Assembly (NCBI RefSeq): GCF_011752625.1
Contig: NZ_VWXD01000001.1
Location: 434,001-498,000, forward strand
DNA length: 64,000 nt
Direction: 5' to 3'
Origin: Candidatus Pantoea formicae
GTDB lineage: Bacteria > Pseudomonadota > Gammaproteobacteria > Enterobacterales > Enterobacteriaceae
Shown: in pieces, positions 50,010 through 58,004 of the stretch
Layout: the number at the start of each line of letters is the position of its first letter
How positions within the stretch are numbered: position 1 is the stretch's first letter
The notes under the pieces: generated by a model
What the model was told of the DNA's origin: nothing
The model's database searches: none
The model's input: the letters and a program-made list of their open reading frames with translations, nothing else
Translations under genes and position numbers: made by a program

Positions 50010-51472
50010 GATTTACCTTCCATACTATTGGTCGATACGGATGCAACCGTTGCGGATGAGGAGGCTTTGCCAGATTTCAGACGGCTGGCAAGCAGTTGTT
50101 CAATATCATCAAGGGCCACGCCACGGGTTTCGGGTACGAAGCGCAGCAGGAATAACAGACAAAACAGATTGATTGCGGCGAAAATCCAGAAAGAGAATGC
50201 GCCATGGAATGCCTGCTGCAACGCGGGGATCCCATTCAGCACCGGGAAGAATTGCGTCACCAGGAAGTTGAATATCCACATTAAACTCACTGCCAATCCC
50301 ATGGCATAACCTTTAATACGCGGAGGGAAGATTTCGGAGATGAGGACCCAACAACCGGCGCCCCAGCTGATGGCGAACATCATCATAAACAATAGGGCAG
50401 AGAAGATGGCGAGATAGCCATTTTGCTGGTTAAGCATGCTCCATGAAAGTAATAGCAAGGCAATGATGGCACCGATAGTACCGACTTTCATCACTGGTAA
50501 GCGGCCAAAACGATCGTACAGGTTCATCGCAATAAACGCCCCCAACGCATTGAGCAGGCCGATAAAGATGGTCTGAAACAACAACACATCTTTGCTCATC
50601 TCGCCGGTATTAAGGATTAGCGGCGCGTAATACATCACGATGCTAGCGCCAGTGAGTTGCTGTAAAACGGCGATACTGCATCCGACGATTAAGGCATAGC
50701 GCAATACCGGCGTTTGCCAGATATAGTGTAATGAGTTGCTTCCCTTTGCAGCATTCTGCGGTTCGCTCCGTACTGCGATAATCTGGCGTGCCTCTTCTTT
50801 ATTGAGACCAGGATAGATTTTCTCTAGGACACGTAATGCGCGCTCACCTTGCTGATGGTTAATACACCATTGCGGAGACTCTGGAAGAATCAAGGTACAG
50901 AACAGCATTAATACCACGGGTATAAACTGAGCTCCCATCATCCAGCGCCAACCCTCGTCAACTAACCAAGCTTCTGACATGCCACGTCCAATGAGGTAGT
51001 TAACTAAAAACACCAGCGTTTGTGATCCCACCAAGGACAAATTGAAAATTCCCGAGGCTTTGCCACGAATGCTGGCAGGGGCAATTTCACCCATATACAT
51101 GGGCGCAACCGTTCCTGCTAGGCCGATCCCCAAACCAGCAACAATACGTGCGACAGAAAACAGCGCAAAAGAGTTAGCAAAGGTTGAACCGATTGCGGAA
51201 AGTGCGAAAGCGAGGGTGGCCAGCAGCAGCACAGGCTTACGACCCCACTTTTCCGCCAGTCTCCCTGCAGCCAGAGAGCCGATAATACAGCCTACAAAAA
51301 TGCTGGAGACCACCCAACCGGTTTGTGACGGGTCAAGTTGAAAATAGGCTTGAATTGAATCGACAGTGCCGGAGATCACGCCAGTAGAGTAGCCAAACAT
51401 CACGCCACCCAAGGTGGCGATGCAGCACAGAGAGTAAACGTAGCGGGCATTACAGCGGCGATTATTGTTCAT
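50006..51472 (-). CDS. MFS sugar porter (IolT/XylE-like)
   Basis: A 488-residue sugar porter with 12 membrane spans. Signatures are G-Y-S-T-G-V-I-S-G in helix 1, G-R-L-A-E-K-W-G-R-K-P between helices 2 and 3, P-E-S-P-Q-W at the end of helix 6, Q-Q-L-T-G-A-S-I-V-M-Y-Y in helix 7, and P-E-T-R-G at the end of helix 12. The family imports sugars and myo-inositol by proton symport. It lies 117 bases downstream of the AraC gene on the same strand and directly upstream of the isomerase gene. Confidence 0.9.
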   Translation of the reverse strand: MNNNRRCNARYVYSLCCIATLGGVMFGYSTGVISGTVDSIQAYFQLDPSQTGWVVSSIFVGCIIGSLAAGRLAEKWGRKPVLLLATLAFALSAIGSTFANSFALFSVARIVAGLGIGLAGTVAPMYMGEIAPASIRGKASGIFNLSLVGSQTLVFLVNYLIGRGMSEAWLVDEGWRWMMGAQFIPVVLMLFCTLILPESPQWCINHQQGERALRVLEKIYPGLNKEEARQIIAVRSEPQNAAKGSNSLHYIWQTPVLRYALIVGCSIAVLQQLTGASIVMYYAPLILNTGEMSKDVLLFQTIFIGLLNALGAFIAMNLYDRFGRLPVMKVGTIGAIIALLLLSWSMLNQQNGYLAIFSALLFMMMFAISWGAGCWVLISEIFPPRIKGYAMGLAVSLMWIFNFLVTQFFPVLNGIPALQQAFHGAFSFWIFAAINLFCLLFLLRFVPETRGVALDDIEQLLASRLKSGKASSSATVASVSTNSMEGKS

Positions 51473-51589
51473 TATCGCCTCCAGAAAAAGTTACCAACAA
51501 CATAATGGCATCCTATTTTTAGCGAAAAGGGATTCTGCAGGCTTATTACAATAAGCCTGTGCAGAGGTCAGCGGTCGGATGGCTGAAAA

Positions 51590-52459
51590 CTATGTTTTAA
51601 TTTGCCCGGTCAGCCAGAATTTTTTATAACGTGCAGGTGGAATGCCGACAAGATTATGAAAGATGCGATGGAAGTTATTGACGTTATCGTAACCCACCGC
51701 GTTAGCCACCTCAGTGACACCCAGACTGGTGCTCAATAACAAATTTTGCGCCTCGCCAATACGGCGACGCGTCTGATATTGTTTGGGTGAATAACCCGAG
51801 TAGTCTTTGAATACGTGCGCCAGGTAAAATTGATTCATATTTAAGGCAGCGGTGATCGAACTCAGTGCAATATCTTCTTTGTAGTGATTATCAATGTAAT
51901 CTTTGATGCGTTGTCCCAGTAGGATGTTATTGCTCTCCTGCTCTTGTTTGTTTTCAATCCAGATATTGCGGCACAGCAATAACAGTACGCTCAGTAAGTT
52001 ATCGCCGATTTCGGCACTGTAAAGACGTTTGCTGTTAACGTGCGCCCACATCTGATCAAACAACTTGCAAATTTCATCATAAAACTCACCGCTGGGCATC
52101 ACGGCAGGTTGGGCGCGCGTGGTTAGAACATTGAGAGGCAAGCCATCAATCTTAAGTTGTTCGACACCGCAGCTGAAGATCAATAAATCCTCTGACGCTT
52201 CAGGGCTTTCGTCATGGAGGACATTCGCGTTGAACAACATGATATCGCCTTGCTTGACGTTATAGCCACGGCCATCAATGTTATAGATGCCACTGCCTGA
52301 GCGTATGAACATCACTTCAAAGCGGTCATCATGCTTGTGCATGACGCGAGGAATGGCCTCTTCTTTACCTTCTGCTTTGCACATAAACGCCAAGCGCGGA
52401 CGCAAACTGTTGTCGAAACCGCGGGCGGAGGGATGTTCATTTATGCAAAAGGTAATCAT
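51590..52459 (-). CDS. AraC-family regulator of the sugar/cyclitol cluster
   Basis: A 289-residue AraC-family protein. The N-terminal cupin has H-K-H-D-D-R-F-E-V-M-F-I near residue 42 and V-K-Q-G-D-I-M-L-F. The C-terminal DNA-binding domain has I-A-L-S-S-I-T-A-A-L-N-M-N-Q-F-Y-L-A-H and A-N-A-V-G-Y-D-N-V-N-N-F. It sits between the two divergent transport/catabolic operons and most likely activates them on binding the sugar. The effector and operator were not identified. Confidence 0.9.
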   Translation of the reverse strand: MITFCINEHPSARGFDNSLRPRLAFMCKAEGKEEAIPRVMHKHDDRFEVMFIRSGSGIYNIDGRGYNVKQGDIMLFNANVLHDESPEASEDLLIFSCGVEQLKIDGLPLNVLTTRAQPAVMPSGEFYDEICKLFDQMWAHVNSKRLYSAEIGDNLLSVLLLLCRNIWIENKQEQESNNILLGQRIKDYIDNHYKEDIALSSITAALNMNQFYLAHVFKDYSGYSPKQYQTRRRIGEAQNLLLSTSLGVTEVANAVGYDNVNNFHRIFHNLVGIPPARYKKFWLTGQIKT

Positions 52460-52815
52460 GGCAGCTCCTGTTGTTGTAGCGCTATTCTTGCATTAGTTCT
52501 CAGCCTCGTAATCATCATTTTTGCTTTTTACTGATATTTAATCCATTGAAAGGTAGGGGGTTGATGATTTTACGATCGTGCCAGGTGTTGATTTTTGTTT
52601 TTATAAACCTTGGCGAAATTACAAATTTGATCGCCGTCACACTTTATTTTGATCAAAATTTACCCACGAATTAATTACCAGAAACGCATGGTGATGTGCT
52701 GAGACTCATGAACTTTCAATCGGTGGGGACATGGTGGCGACCAAAATGAAAATATCATCAAAATTGCTGTGTGCGAACAGGTGGAAATAAAACATTGTCG
52801 AAACCATAGGCGAAA

Positions 52816-52836
52816 AGTACGCATTAAATGCGTACT
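52816..52836. repeat. REP-like palindrome
   Basis: AGTACGCATT-A-AATGCGTACT is a perfect 10-bp inverted repeat with the same TACGCATT/AATGCGTA core as the element at 7286-7305, some 45 kb away. Confidence 0.55.
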
Positions 52837-52925
52837 ATAGTTGGTGAGAAATATCTTAACAAATATGTGAAAAAAAGACTGTTTCAATCTGTCTTCATTC
52901 TTGCTATGTCAACGCACAATACTTG

Positions 52926-52947
52926 CATTGTGACCTCAATCACTTGT
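52926..52947. promoter_or_regulatory. Candidate CRP-cAMP site
   Basis: TGTGA-CCTCAA-TCACT differs from the CRP consensus TGTGA-N6-TCACA only at the last base. It lies about 270 bases before the porter operon and 470 from the AraC start, so it would act from a distance or at an unrecognised promoter. Confidence 0.45.
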
Positions 52948-53214
52948 TTTTGTGCTTTTAGATTGGAATATATGATCTTCCGCACGCTGTTAAATCGCGT
53001 GGGTAAGAGCAACTGGTTTTTGAAATTCACTTTGATATAACGTTGTCGTAACGAAAAGGGTACTGGCAACGCGTTCAGCGTGGCCTGGAAAATAACAATA
53101 ACCATGTTGTGCATTAAATAAATGTTCTGATTCAGGCTGCGTAAAATTCCTCAGCGACGACTGACCAAAAATACGGCTTGCAACGGTGTTATCTTACAAC
53201 CAGATGGAACAGCT

Positions 53215-54624
53215 ATGTATAATAAAACTAACCTGCAAAATCCTCAGCGTATGCGGTTAATCACCATCGTTTCAACGATTGGTGGTTTATGCTTCGGTTA
53301 CGATACCGGCGTTATTTCCGGTGCGCTGATATTTATGAAATACGACTTAAATCTGACGCCAGCACAGGAAGGTTTTATCACCTCTTTCCTGTTATTTGGC
53401 GCAGCGTTAGGTTCACTGTTTGGCGGTTACTTATCGGATAAACAGGGGCGACGCAAAAATCTGTTATGGGTCGCCGCTATCTTTATGTTTGGCGCATTAG
53501 GAACGGCATTTGCCTGGGATGTACCTTCTATGATCGCGGCCCGATTTATTCTGGGCTTGGCGGTGGGATGTGCCTCAGTAACGGTTCCCATTTATATTTC
53601 TGAGTTAGCGCGAGCTGACCAGCGTGAACGCTTGGTGACGGTTAATGAACTCATGATCGTAACCGGCCAATTCCTGGCATACTCCGTTAATGCAGCGATC
53701 GTGAACCTCTATCCAGAAATGCAGCACAACTGGCGCATCATGCTGGCGATTCCCGCACTGCCGGGCGCTTTGTTGTGGTTCGGTATGTTAATGATGCCGG
53801 AGTCACCACGCTTCTTTATTCGCCGTGGCGAAACTGAAAAAGCGGTCAAAGTATTGAAGACATTACGTCTGCCTGAAGAGGTCGACCGTGAAGTGAAGGA
53901 AATTCAGCAGATCGTTAAGGCTGACGAGGTGAAATTTAATCTATTCGCCGAATTAAAAAACCGTTGGGTGATACAGCTGGTATTGATTGGTTTGATGATC
54001 GTCCTCGCCACGCGTGTGACCGGGATAAACACCATCATGTATTACGCCCCCACCGTACTGAAAGCCACGGGGCTAGGTGATGCTGCCGCGGTAACCGGCG
54101 CAGTGGCAAACGGTATCATTTCGGTATTGGCGACGCTGCTGGGCATGGCGTTGATCGGCAAGCATTCACGCCGAAAAATGTTCTTCACCGGTCAGGCAGG
54201 GGTCACTGTAAGCTTGGTGTTGATTGGTTTGGCGTTCAAATTTTTCTTCCACACTGAAACCATCAACGGTGTTGATACGCTGCATGCCAATTTCGCTAAC
54301 GCACCTTACGTCATTCTTGGCTTGATGTTGGTATTCCTGGTGTTTATGCAGGGGTGGATTGCGCCGGTATTCTGGCTGATGTTAGCGGAAATCTATCCAT
54401 TAAGAATGCGTGGAGTCGGCATGGGCTTTGCGGTATTTGGCCTGTGGATCTTCGACTTTATGATCCAATCCATCTTCCCTTATTTGCTTAGCCATTACGG
54501 TGGCGGCATGACCTTCGGCTTCTTCGGTGCTACCAACGTCATCATGCTTATTCTGCTGGTGAAATATTTGCCAGAAACGCGTGGCCTGACGTTAGAACAG
54601 ATTGAAAAGAAATTTCGTTTTTAA
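53215..54624 (+). CDS. MFS sugar porter (inositol/sugar:H+ symporter)
   Basis: A 469-residue sugar porter with all family motifs: G-Y-D-T-G-V-I-S-G-A-L in helix 1, G-Y-L-S-D-K-Q-G-R-R, P-E-S-P-R-F-F, T-G-I-N-T-I-M-Y-Y-A-P (the usual Gln-Gln before this is replaced by A-T-R-V), and P-E-T-R-G-L-T-L-E-Q-I. It is the first gene of the plus-strand operon, 15 bases before the dehydrogenase. It is only distantly similar to the other porter in this cluster (50006-51472), so the two probably differ in substrate or affinity. Confidence 0.92.
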   Translation: MYNKTNLQNPQRMRLITIVSTIGGLCFGYDTGVISGALIFMKYDLNLTPAQEGFITSFLLFGAALGSLFGGYLSDKQGRRKNLLWVAAIFMFGALGTAFAWDVPSMIAARFILGLAVGCASVTVPIYISELARADQRERLVTVNELMIVTGQFLAYSVNAAIVNLYPEMQHNWRIMLAIPALPGALLWFGMLMMPESPRFFIRRGETEKAVKVLKTLRLPEEVDREVKEIQQIVKADEVKFNLFAELKNRWVIQLVLIGLMIVLATRVTGINTIMYYAPTVLKATGLGDAAAVTGAVANGIISVLATLLGMALIGKHSRRKMFFTGQAGVTVSLVLIGLAFKFFFHTETINGVDTLHANFANAPYVILGLMLVFLVFMQGWIAPVFWLMLAEIYPLRMRGVGMGFAVFGLWIFDFMIQSIFPYLLSHYGGGMTFGFFGATNVIMLILLVKYLPETRGLTLEQIEKKFRF

Positions 54625-54639
54625 CTTGAGGATAGATAA

Positions 54640-55650
54640 ATGACAGTCAAAATCGGCTTAATTGGTCTGGGCATGATTGGCCGGGACCATCTGAAACGCT
54701 TTCACGATGTTATTTCCGGCGCACAAGTCACCGCTGTTTGCGATATTAACCACACAACAGCCGATGCCGTGGCCAACGAATATGGTGCCACCGCGTTTTA
54801 TGATGCGGAAGAGATGATCAATTCCGAATTGGTCGATGCAGTATTTATTTGCTCAATTGGTCCAGTACACAAAGCGCAAATTTTGGCGGCCTTTAACGCG
54901 GGCAAGCCCGTATTCTGCGAGAAACCGTTGACACCAACGGCTGATGAATCGAAAGAAATTATTGATGCAGAAGTAAAAGCGGGTAAGCGCCTTTTACAAT
55001 TGGGCTTTATGCGTCGTTTTGACCCAGGTTATCAGGCGCTGAAGCAGTCAATTGAGGGGGGCGCGTTGGGCGACATCATGTTGATTCACTGTGCTCACCG
55101 CAATCCGTCTGTACCAGAGAGTTACACGCTTGAGATGGCGGTTAACGACTCGGCCACACACGAAATCGACATCATTCGTTATCTATTGAACGAAAACATC
55201 ACGTCTGTGCGTGTAGACAAGCCGCGTAAGAAAACCAGCCGCGCATTGCCGCACTTGCAGGATCCGCTGATTGTGATCTTCGAAACCGAATCCGGTGTTC
55301 GTATTGACGATGAACTGTTTGTGAACTGCCACTACGGTTACGACATCCGCTGCGAGGTGATCGGCGAAAATGCTATTGCCGCTTTGACGGAGCAACAGTT
55401 CATCAGCACCCGTTCACTTAACGGCAATGCCCAGCACATTGCGCAATCTTGCATGGAACGTTTTGCAACGGCTTACGATCGCGAAGTTCAGCATTTTGTT
55501 GACAGCGTGCGTGATGGACGCGAAATGAGCGGCCCTTCCTCCTGGGATGGCTACGTCGTCGCGCTGGTCTGTGATGCCGGTCTGGCCTCGCTCAAAGATG
55601 GCGAAAAACATGGCGTGGTAATTCCAGAGCAGCCCGCGCTTTATCGCTAA
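54640..55650 (+). CDS. Gfo/Idh/MocA-family dehydrogenase (inositol 2-dehydrogenase-like)
   Basis: A 336-residue NAD-dependent dehydrogenase. The nucleotide site is I-G-L-I-G-L-G-M-I-G-R-D-H. The catalytic E-K-P is in V-F-C-E-K-P-L, followed by L-G-F-M-R-R-F-D-P-G-Y, and the active-site Asp/His pair is in D-S-A-T-H-E-I-D-I, as in IolG. It oxidises a ring hydroxyl of a cyclitol or sugar to a ketone, which the TIM-barrel isomerases could process. The ATG at 54640 follows GAGGAT. A myo- or other inositol isomer is likely but not proven. Confidence 0.87.
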   Translation: MTVKIGLIGLGMIGRDHLKRFHDVISGAQVTAVCDINHTTADAVANEYGATAFYDAEEMINSELVDAVFICSIGPVHKAQILAAFNAGKPVFCEKPLTPTADESKEIIDAEVKAGKRLLQLGFMRRFDPGYQALKQSIEGGALGDIMLIHCAHRNPSVPESYTLEMAVNDSATHEIDIIRYLLNENITSVRVDKPRKKTSRALPHLQDPLIVIFETESGVRIDDELFVNCHYGYDIRCEVIGENAIAALTEQQFISTRSLNGNAQHIAQSCMERFATAYDREVQHFVDSVRDGREMSGPSSWDGYVVALVCDAGLASLKDGEKHGVVIPEQPALYR

Positions 55651-55683
55651 TACCTAACTTCTCGCGGAAAGTGGGGAATGACG

Positions 55684-56112
55684 ATGTTGAAACTGACGGA
55701 AGATGCGCTGCATTTGCAATGTCGGGCAGCGAATAAAAACCAAGCTATTGAGATCGCGGCAAAGGCGTTAGAACAGTCCGGTTATGTAAAGCCTGGCTTT
55801 ATCAATGGCATGTTAGCGCGTGAAAAAAGCGTTTCTACCTATATTGGGGCGGGTATTGCTTTCCCTCATTGTGCGAAAGAGAACCTCGACCAGGTGATTA
55901 AAACCGGGTATCAGGTTTTCCAATTTCCAAATGGTGTGAGTTGGGGCGCTGGAAAGGTGGTGTTTGTCGTCGTTGCCGTTGCGGCAACTGAAAATGAACA
56001 TATTCCACTATTGGCTGATATTGCCAATTTGCTCGGCGATGAAGTGAAAACGACGTTATTAGCCAATGCAAAAACCAAACAAGAATTTATCGAACAATTT
56101 GAGAAAGCGTGA
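55684..56112 (+). CDS. Orphan PTS EIIA domain protein (mannitol/fructose class)
   Basis: A 142-residue single-domain EIIA of the mannitol/fructose/nitrogen class. The phospho-acceptor His62 is in Y-I-G-A-G-I-A-F-P-H-C, after the family segment M-L-A-R-E-K-S-V-S-T-Y-I. No EIIB or EIIC is encoded nearby, and the cluster's transporters are MFS, so it cannot complete a PTS here. It may act as a regulatory subunit reporting PTS state, or feed a distant EIIBC. GGGGA is 6 bases before ATG 55684; the ATG at 55678 is too close. Confidence 0.85.
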   Translation: MLKLTEDALHLQCRAANKNQAIEIAAKALEQSGYVKPGFINGMLAREKSVSTYIGAGIAFPHCAKENLDQVIKTGYQVFQFPNGVSWGAGKVVFVVVAVAATENEHIPLLADIANLLGDEVKTTLLANAKTKQEFIEQFEKA

Positions 56113-56139
56113 TTTACGCACCAGATGAAGGATTAAACC

Positions 56140-57081
56140 ATGAAGCTTGCATTATGTACTGACGTTCTGGCGGATTTACCTTTCGCGGCGATGCTGGATA
56201 AAGTCAAAAGCTACGGTATTGAGGGTGTAGAAATGACGGCGGGTGGATGGTCACCCTGCCCGCACGTTAAAACAGAGGAACTGCTGGCATCGCCAGAGAA
56301 ACTGGAGAAGTTCAAGCAAGAGCTGGCTGAACGTGAAATGCGCATTGTGGCGCTTAACTGCTCGGGGAATCCGTTGGCACCGGGTGAATTGGGTGAGACA
56401 CACACGAAAAGCAGCTATCGCGCGGTTGAGTTGGCAGGCAAGTTGGGCGTGAAAAAGATCGTGATGATGAGTGGCCTGCCAGGTGGGGGGCCAGAAGACC
56501 GCGTGCCAAACTGGATTACCTCTACGATTTCATGGCCAGATTATATGCCGGGCGTGATCGACTATCAGTGGAATGAGGTGGCCATTCCCTGGTGGAAGAA
56601 ATTTGTCCAGCACGCTAAACAGCATGGCGTCGAACAAATCGCGATTGAAGAGTTCCCGTGTCAATTGGTGTACAACCCCTCGACATTGCTGCGCCTGCGT
56701 CACGAGGTGGATGACATGATCGGCATGAACCTCGATCCTTCACACCTGATTGCGATGGGCGCGGACCCGATTGCTGCTGCACGTAAGCTGGAAGGGGCGG
56801 TGTTCCACGTCCACGGCAAGGATGCGCGCATTGAGCGTGGTTTGGCCGACGTTGACGGCTTGATGGAGTATCAACCGGTGACGAACACGAAAACCCGTAC
56901 CTGGAACTACGTTGCAGTGGGCTGCGGTCAGGATCTCAAGTGGTGGAAAGAGTTCTTCTCTGTATTGCGCATGACGGGTTACAACGGCGACGTGTCGCTG
57001 GAGATGGAAGATCTCACCATGAGTGTGGAAGCGGGCTTGCAGACTTCAATTGATGCGCTGAATGCAACGTTGAGCAAGTAA
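56140..57081 (+). CDS. Sugar-phosphate isomerase/epimerase family protein (TIM barrel)
   Basis: A 313-residue AP-endonuclease-2-like TIM barrel. Visible features are G-I-E-G-V-E-M-T-A-G-G-W-S-P-C-P-H, I-A-I-E-E-F-P with a metal-site Glu, M-N-L-D-P-S-H-L with Asp/His, V-F-H-V-H-G-K-D, and V-S-L-E-M-E-D. It belongs to a different branch from the 49185 gene. Such enzymes isomerise or dehydrate keto-cyclitols and keto-sugars made by Gfo/Idh/MocA dehydrogenases. It is the last gene of the operon, ended by a strong terminator. Confidence 0.87.
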   Translation: MKLALCTDVLADLPFAAMLDKVKSYGIEGVEMTAGGWSPCPHVKTEELLASPEKLEKFKQELAEREMRIVALNCSGNPLAPGELGETHTKSSYRAVELAGKLGVKKIVMMSGLPGGGPEDRVPNWITSTISWPDYMPGVIDYQWNEVAIPWWKKFVQHAKQHGVEQIAIEEFPCQLVYNPSTLLRLRHEVDDMIGMNLDPSHLIAMGADPIAAARKLEGAVFHVHGKDARIERGLADVDGLMEYQPVTNTKTRTWNYVAVGCGQDLKWWKEFFSVLRMTGYNGDVSLEMEDLTMSVEAGLQTSIDALNATLSK

Positions 57082-57097
57082 ATTTATGCTGTTTTGC

Positions 57098-57133
57098 AAG
57101 CCGCTATCTCTTTGGGATGGCGGCTTTTTTTAT
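57098..57133 (+). terminator. Rho-independent terminator
   Basis: AAGCCGC and GCGGCTT (with extra pairing TATC/GATG inside) form a stem followed by seven or more T, 16 bases after the isomerase stop. Confidence 0.88.
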
Positions 57134-57444
57134 GTTCATGATAAATCCTCACAGCTCCCATCCTCGCATCTCCCAAATGTATTGCGACTCACATCACCCA
57201 AAGTGATTATGCATTAGCTTTTAATGCCCAATCTCACTCATTTTTGATTTTAAAACATCATTACGTATGGCTTTTGTTTAAGATCCATTTATTATATTAA
57301 AAGTCCGTGTCGTTATAAGGCATCTGATTAACATTGCGTTATGTGATTGTTAACTCGCGGTGCTGTTACGTTATTCAAATAATTAGATTTTTTACCTTCG
57401 CTTTGCGATGGGTTTTGAGCCGTGTCACTAACCAGGGATACACC
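57134..57444. promoter_or_regulatory. Promoter region of the first dehydrogenase trio
   Basis: AT-rich, non-coding. It contains the 15-base dyad ATCAC-CCAAA-GTGAT at 57193-57207, a possible operator about 240 bases before the start. No gene was seen. Confidence 0.35.
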
Positions 57445-57984
57445 ATGAGTAAGTTGCAAGACCTGCCGCTTGGCGAGGTCCAGTTGTCACGTCGGAGAGT
57501 GTTACTGTCCGGCGCTGTGATCGTGGCAGGCGGCCTGATCACTTCGGCGCTTCCGCGTTTAGCGTTTGCAGACTCGTCGAAAAATTTCATTCCTTTCATG
57601 CAGATATCTCGTCTTCTGGTCAATCACAAACTGGATGATGCGGTTGGGCAGCGTATGTTGGCGCTGTTGGAACTCGATCAGCCGGATCTAATGACAAATC
57701 TCAATCATCTGCTGGCGATTGCCAAAGCCAATAAGGCGCAGATCGTTGAAGACTTCTTCCCGGCGATTCCGGAAGGTGCTTTGCAGCAACTGGCGCACAA
57801 GATCATCTTTGGCTGGTACACCGGCTGCCTCGAACCGAAACGTTCGGCAAAAGCGTTCGCTTATGAACAGGCGCTGACCTGGCACACCACGATGGACACC
57901 ATCACGATTCCGTCCTACGGCATCAGTGGGCCAAATAACTGGCACCGCACCAACACACCGGTTCTTCCCGTACCGCAATTCTGA
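57445..57984 (+). CDS. Membrane sugar-acid dehydrogenase, small subunit 1 (Tat substrate)
   Basis: A 179-residue small subunit of the gluconate-2-DH/sorbitol-DH/fructose-DH family. The twin-arginine leader S-R-R-R-V-L-L-S-G near residue 16 precedes a hydrophobic stretch and a cleavage region A-F-A-D. The mature part has F-I-P-F-M-Q-I-S-R-L-L-V, G-W-Y-T-G-C and the terminal P-V-L-P-V-P. In this family the small subunit carries the Tat signal and takes the folded FAD subunit through the membrane. The ATG at 57445 follows AGGGA; the open frame to 57334 is not coding. First of three coupled genes. Confidence 0.88.
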   Translation: MSKLQDLPLGEVQLSRRRVLLSGAVIVAGGLITSALPRLAFADSSKNFIPFMQISRLLVNHKLDDAVGQRMLALLELDQPDLMTNLNHLLAIAKANKAQIVEDFFPAIPEGALQQLAHKIIFGWYTGCLEPKRSAKAFAYEQALTWHTTMDTITIPSYGISGPNNWHRTNTPVLPVPQF

Positions 57985-58004
57985 CCAATAAAAGAAGATT
58001 AAAT

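Larger units (their letters stand above)
52460..53214. promoter_or_regulatory. Long divergent intergenic region of the sugar cluster
   Basis: About 750 AT-rich bases with no convincing gene separate the AraC gene from the porter operon. Visible elements are a REP-like palindrome at 52816-52836 and a CRP-like site at 52926-52947. The length is unusual for a simple divergent promoter. The small open frames inside lack ribosome sites and protein-like content, so a small RNA or a long leader is possible but unsupported. Confidence 0.4.

Noticed and set aside
52828..53114. Small open frames in the long sugar-cluster gap
   Set aside because: No Shine-Dalgarno, no recognisable domain, and they run through the REP-like and CRP-like elements in AT-rich DNA.
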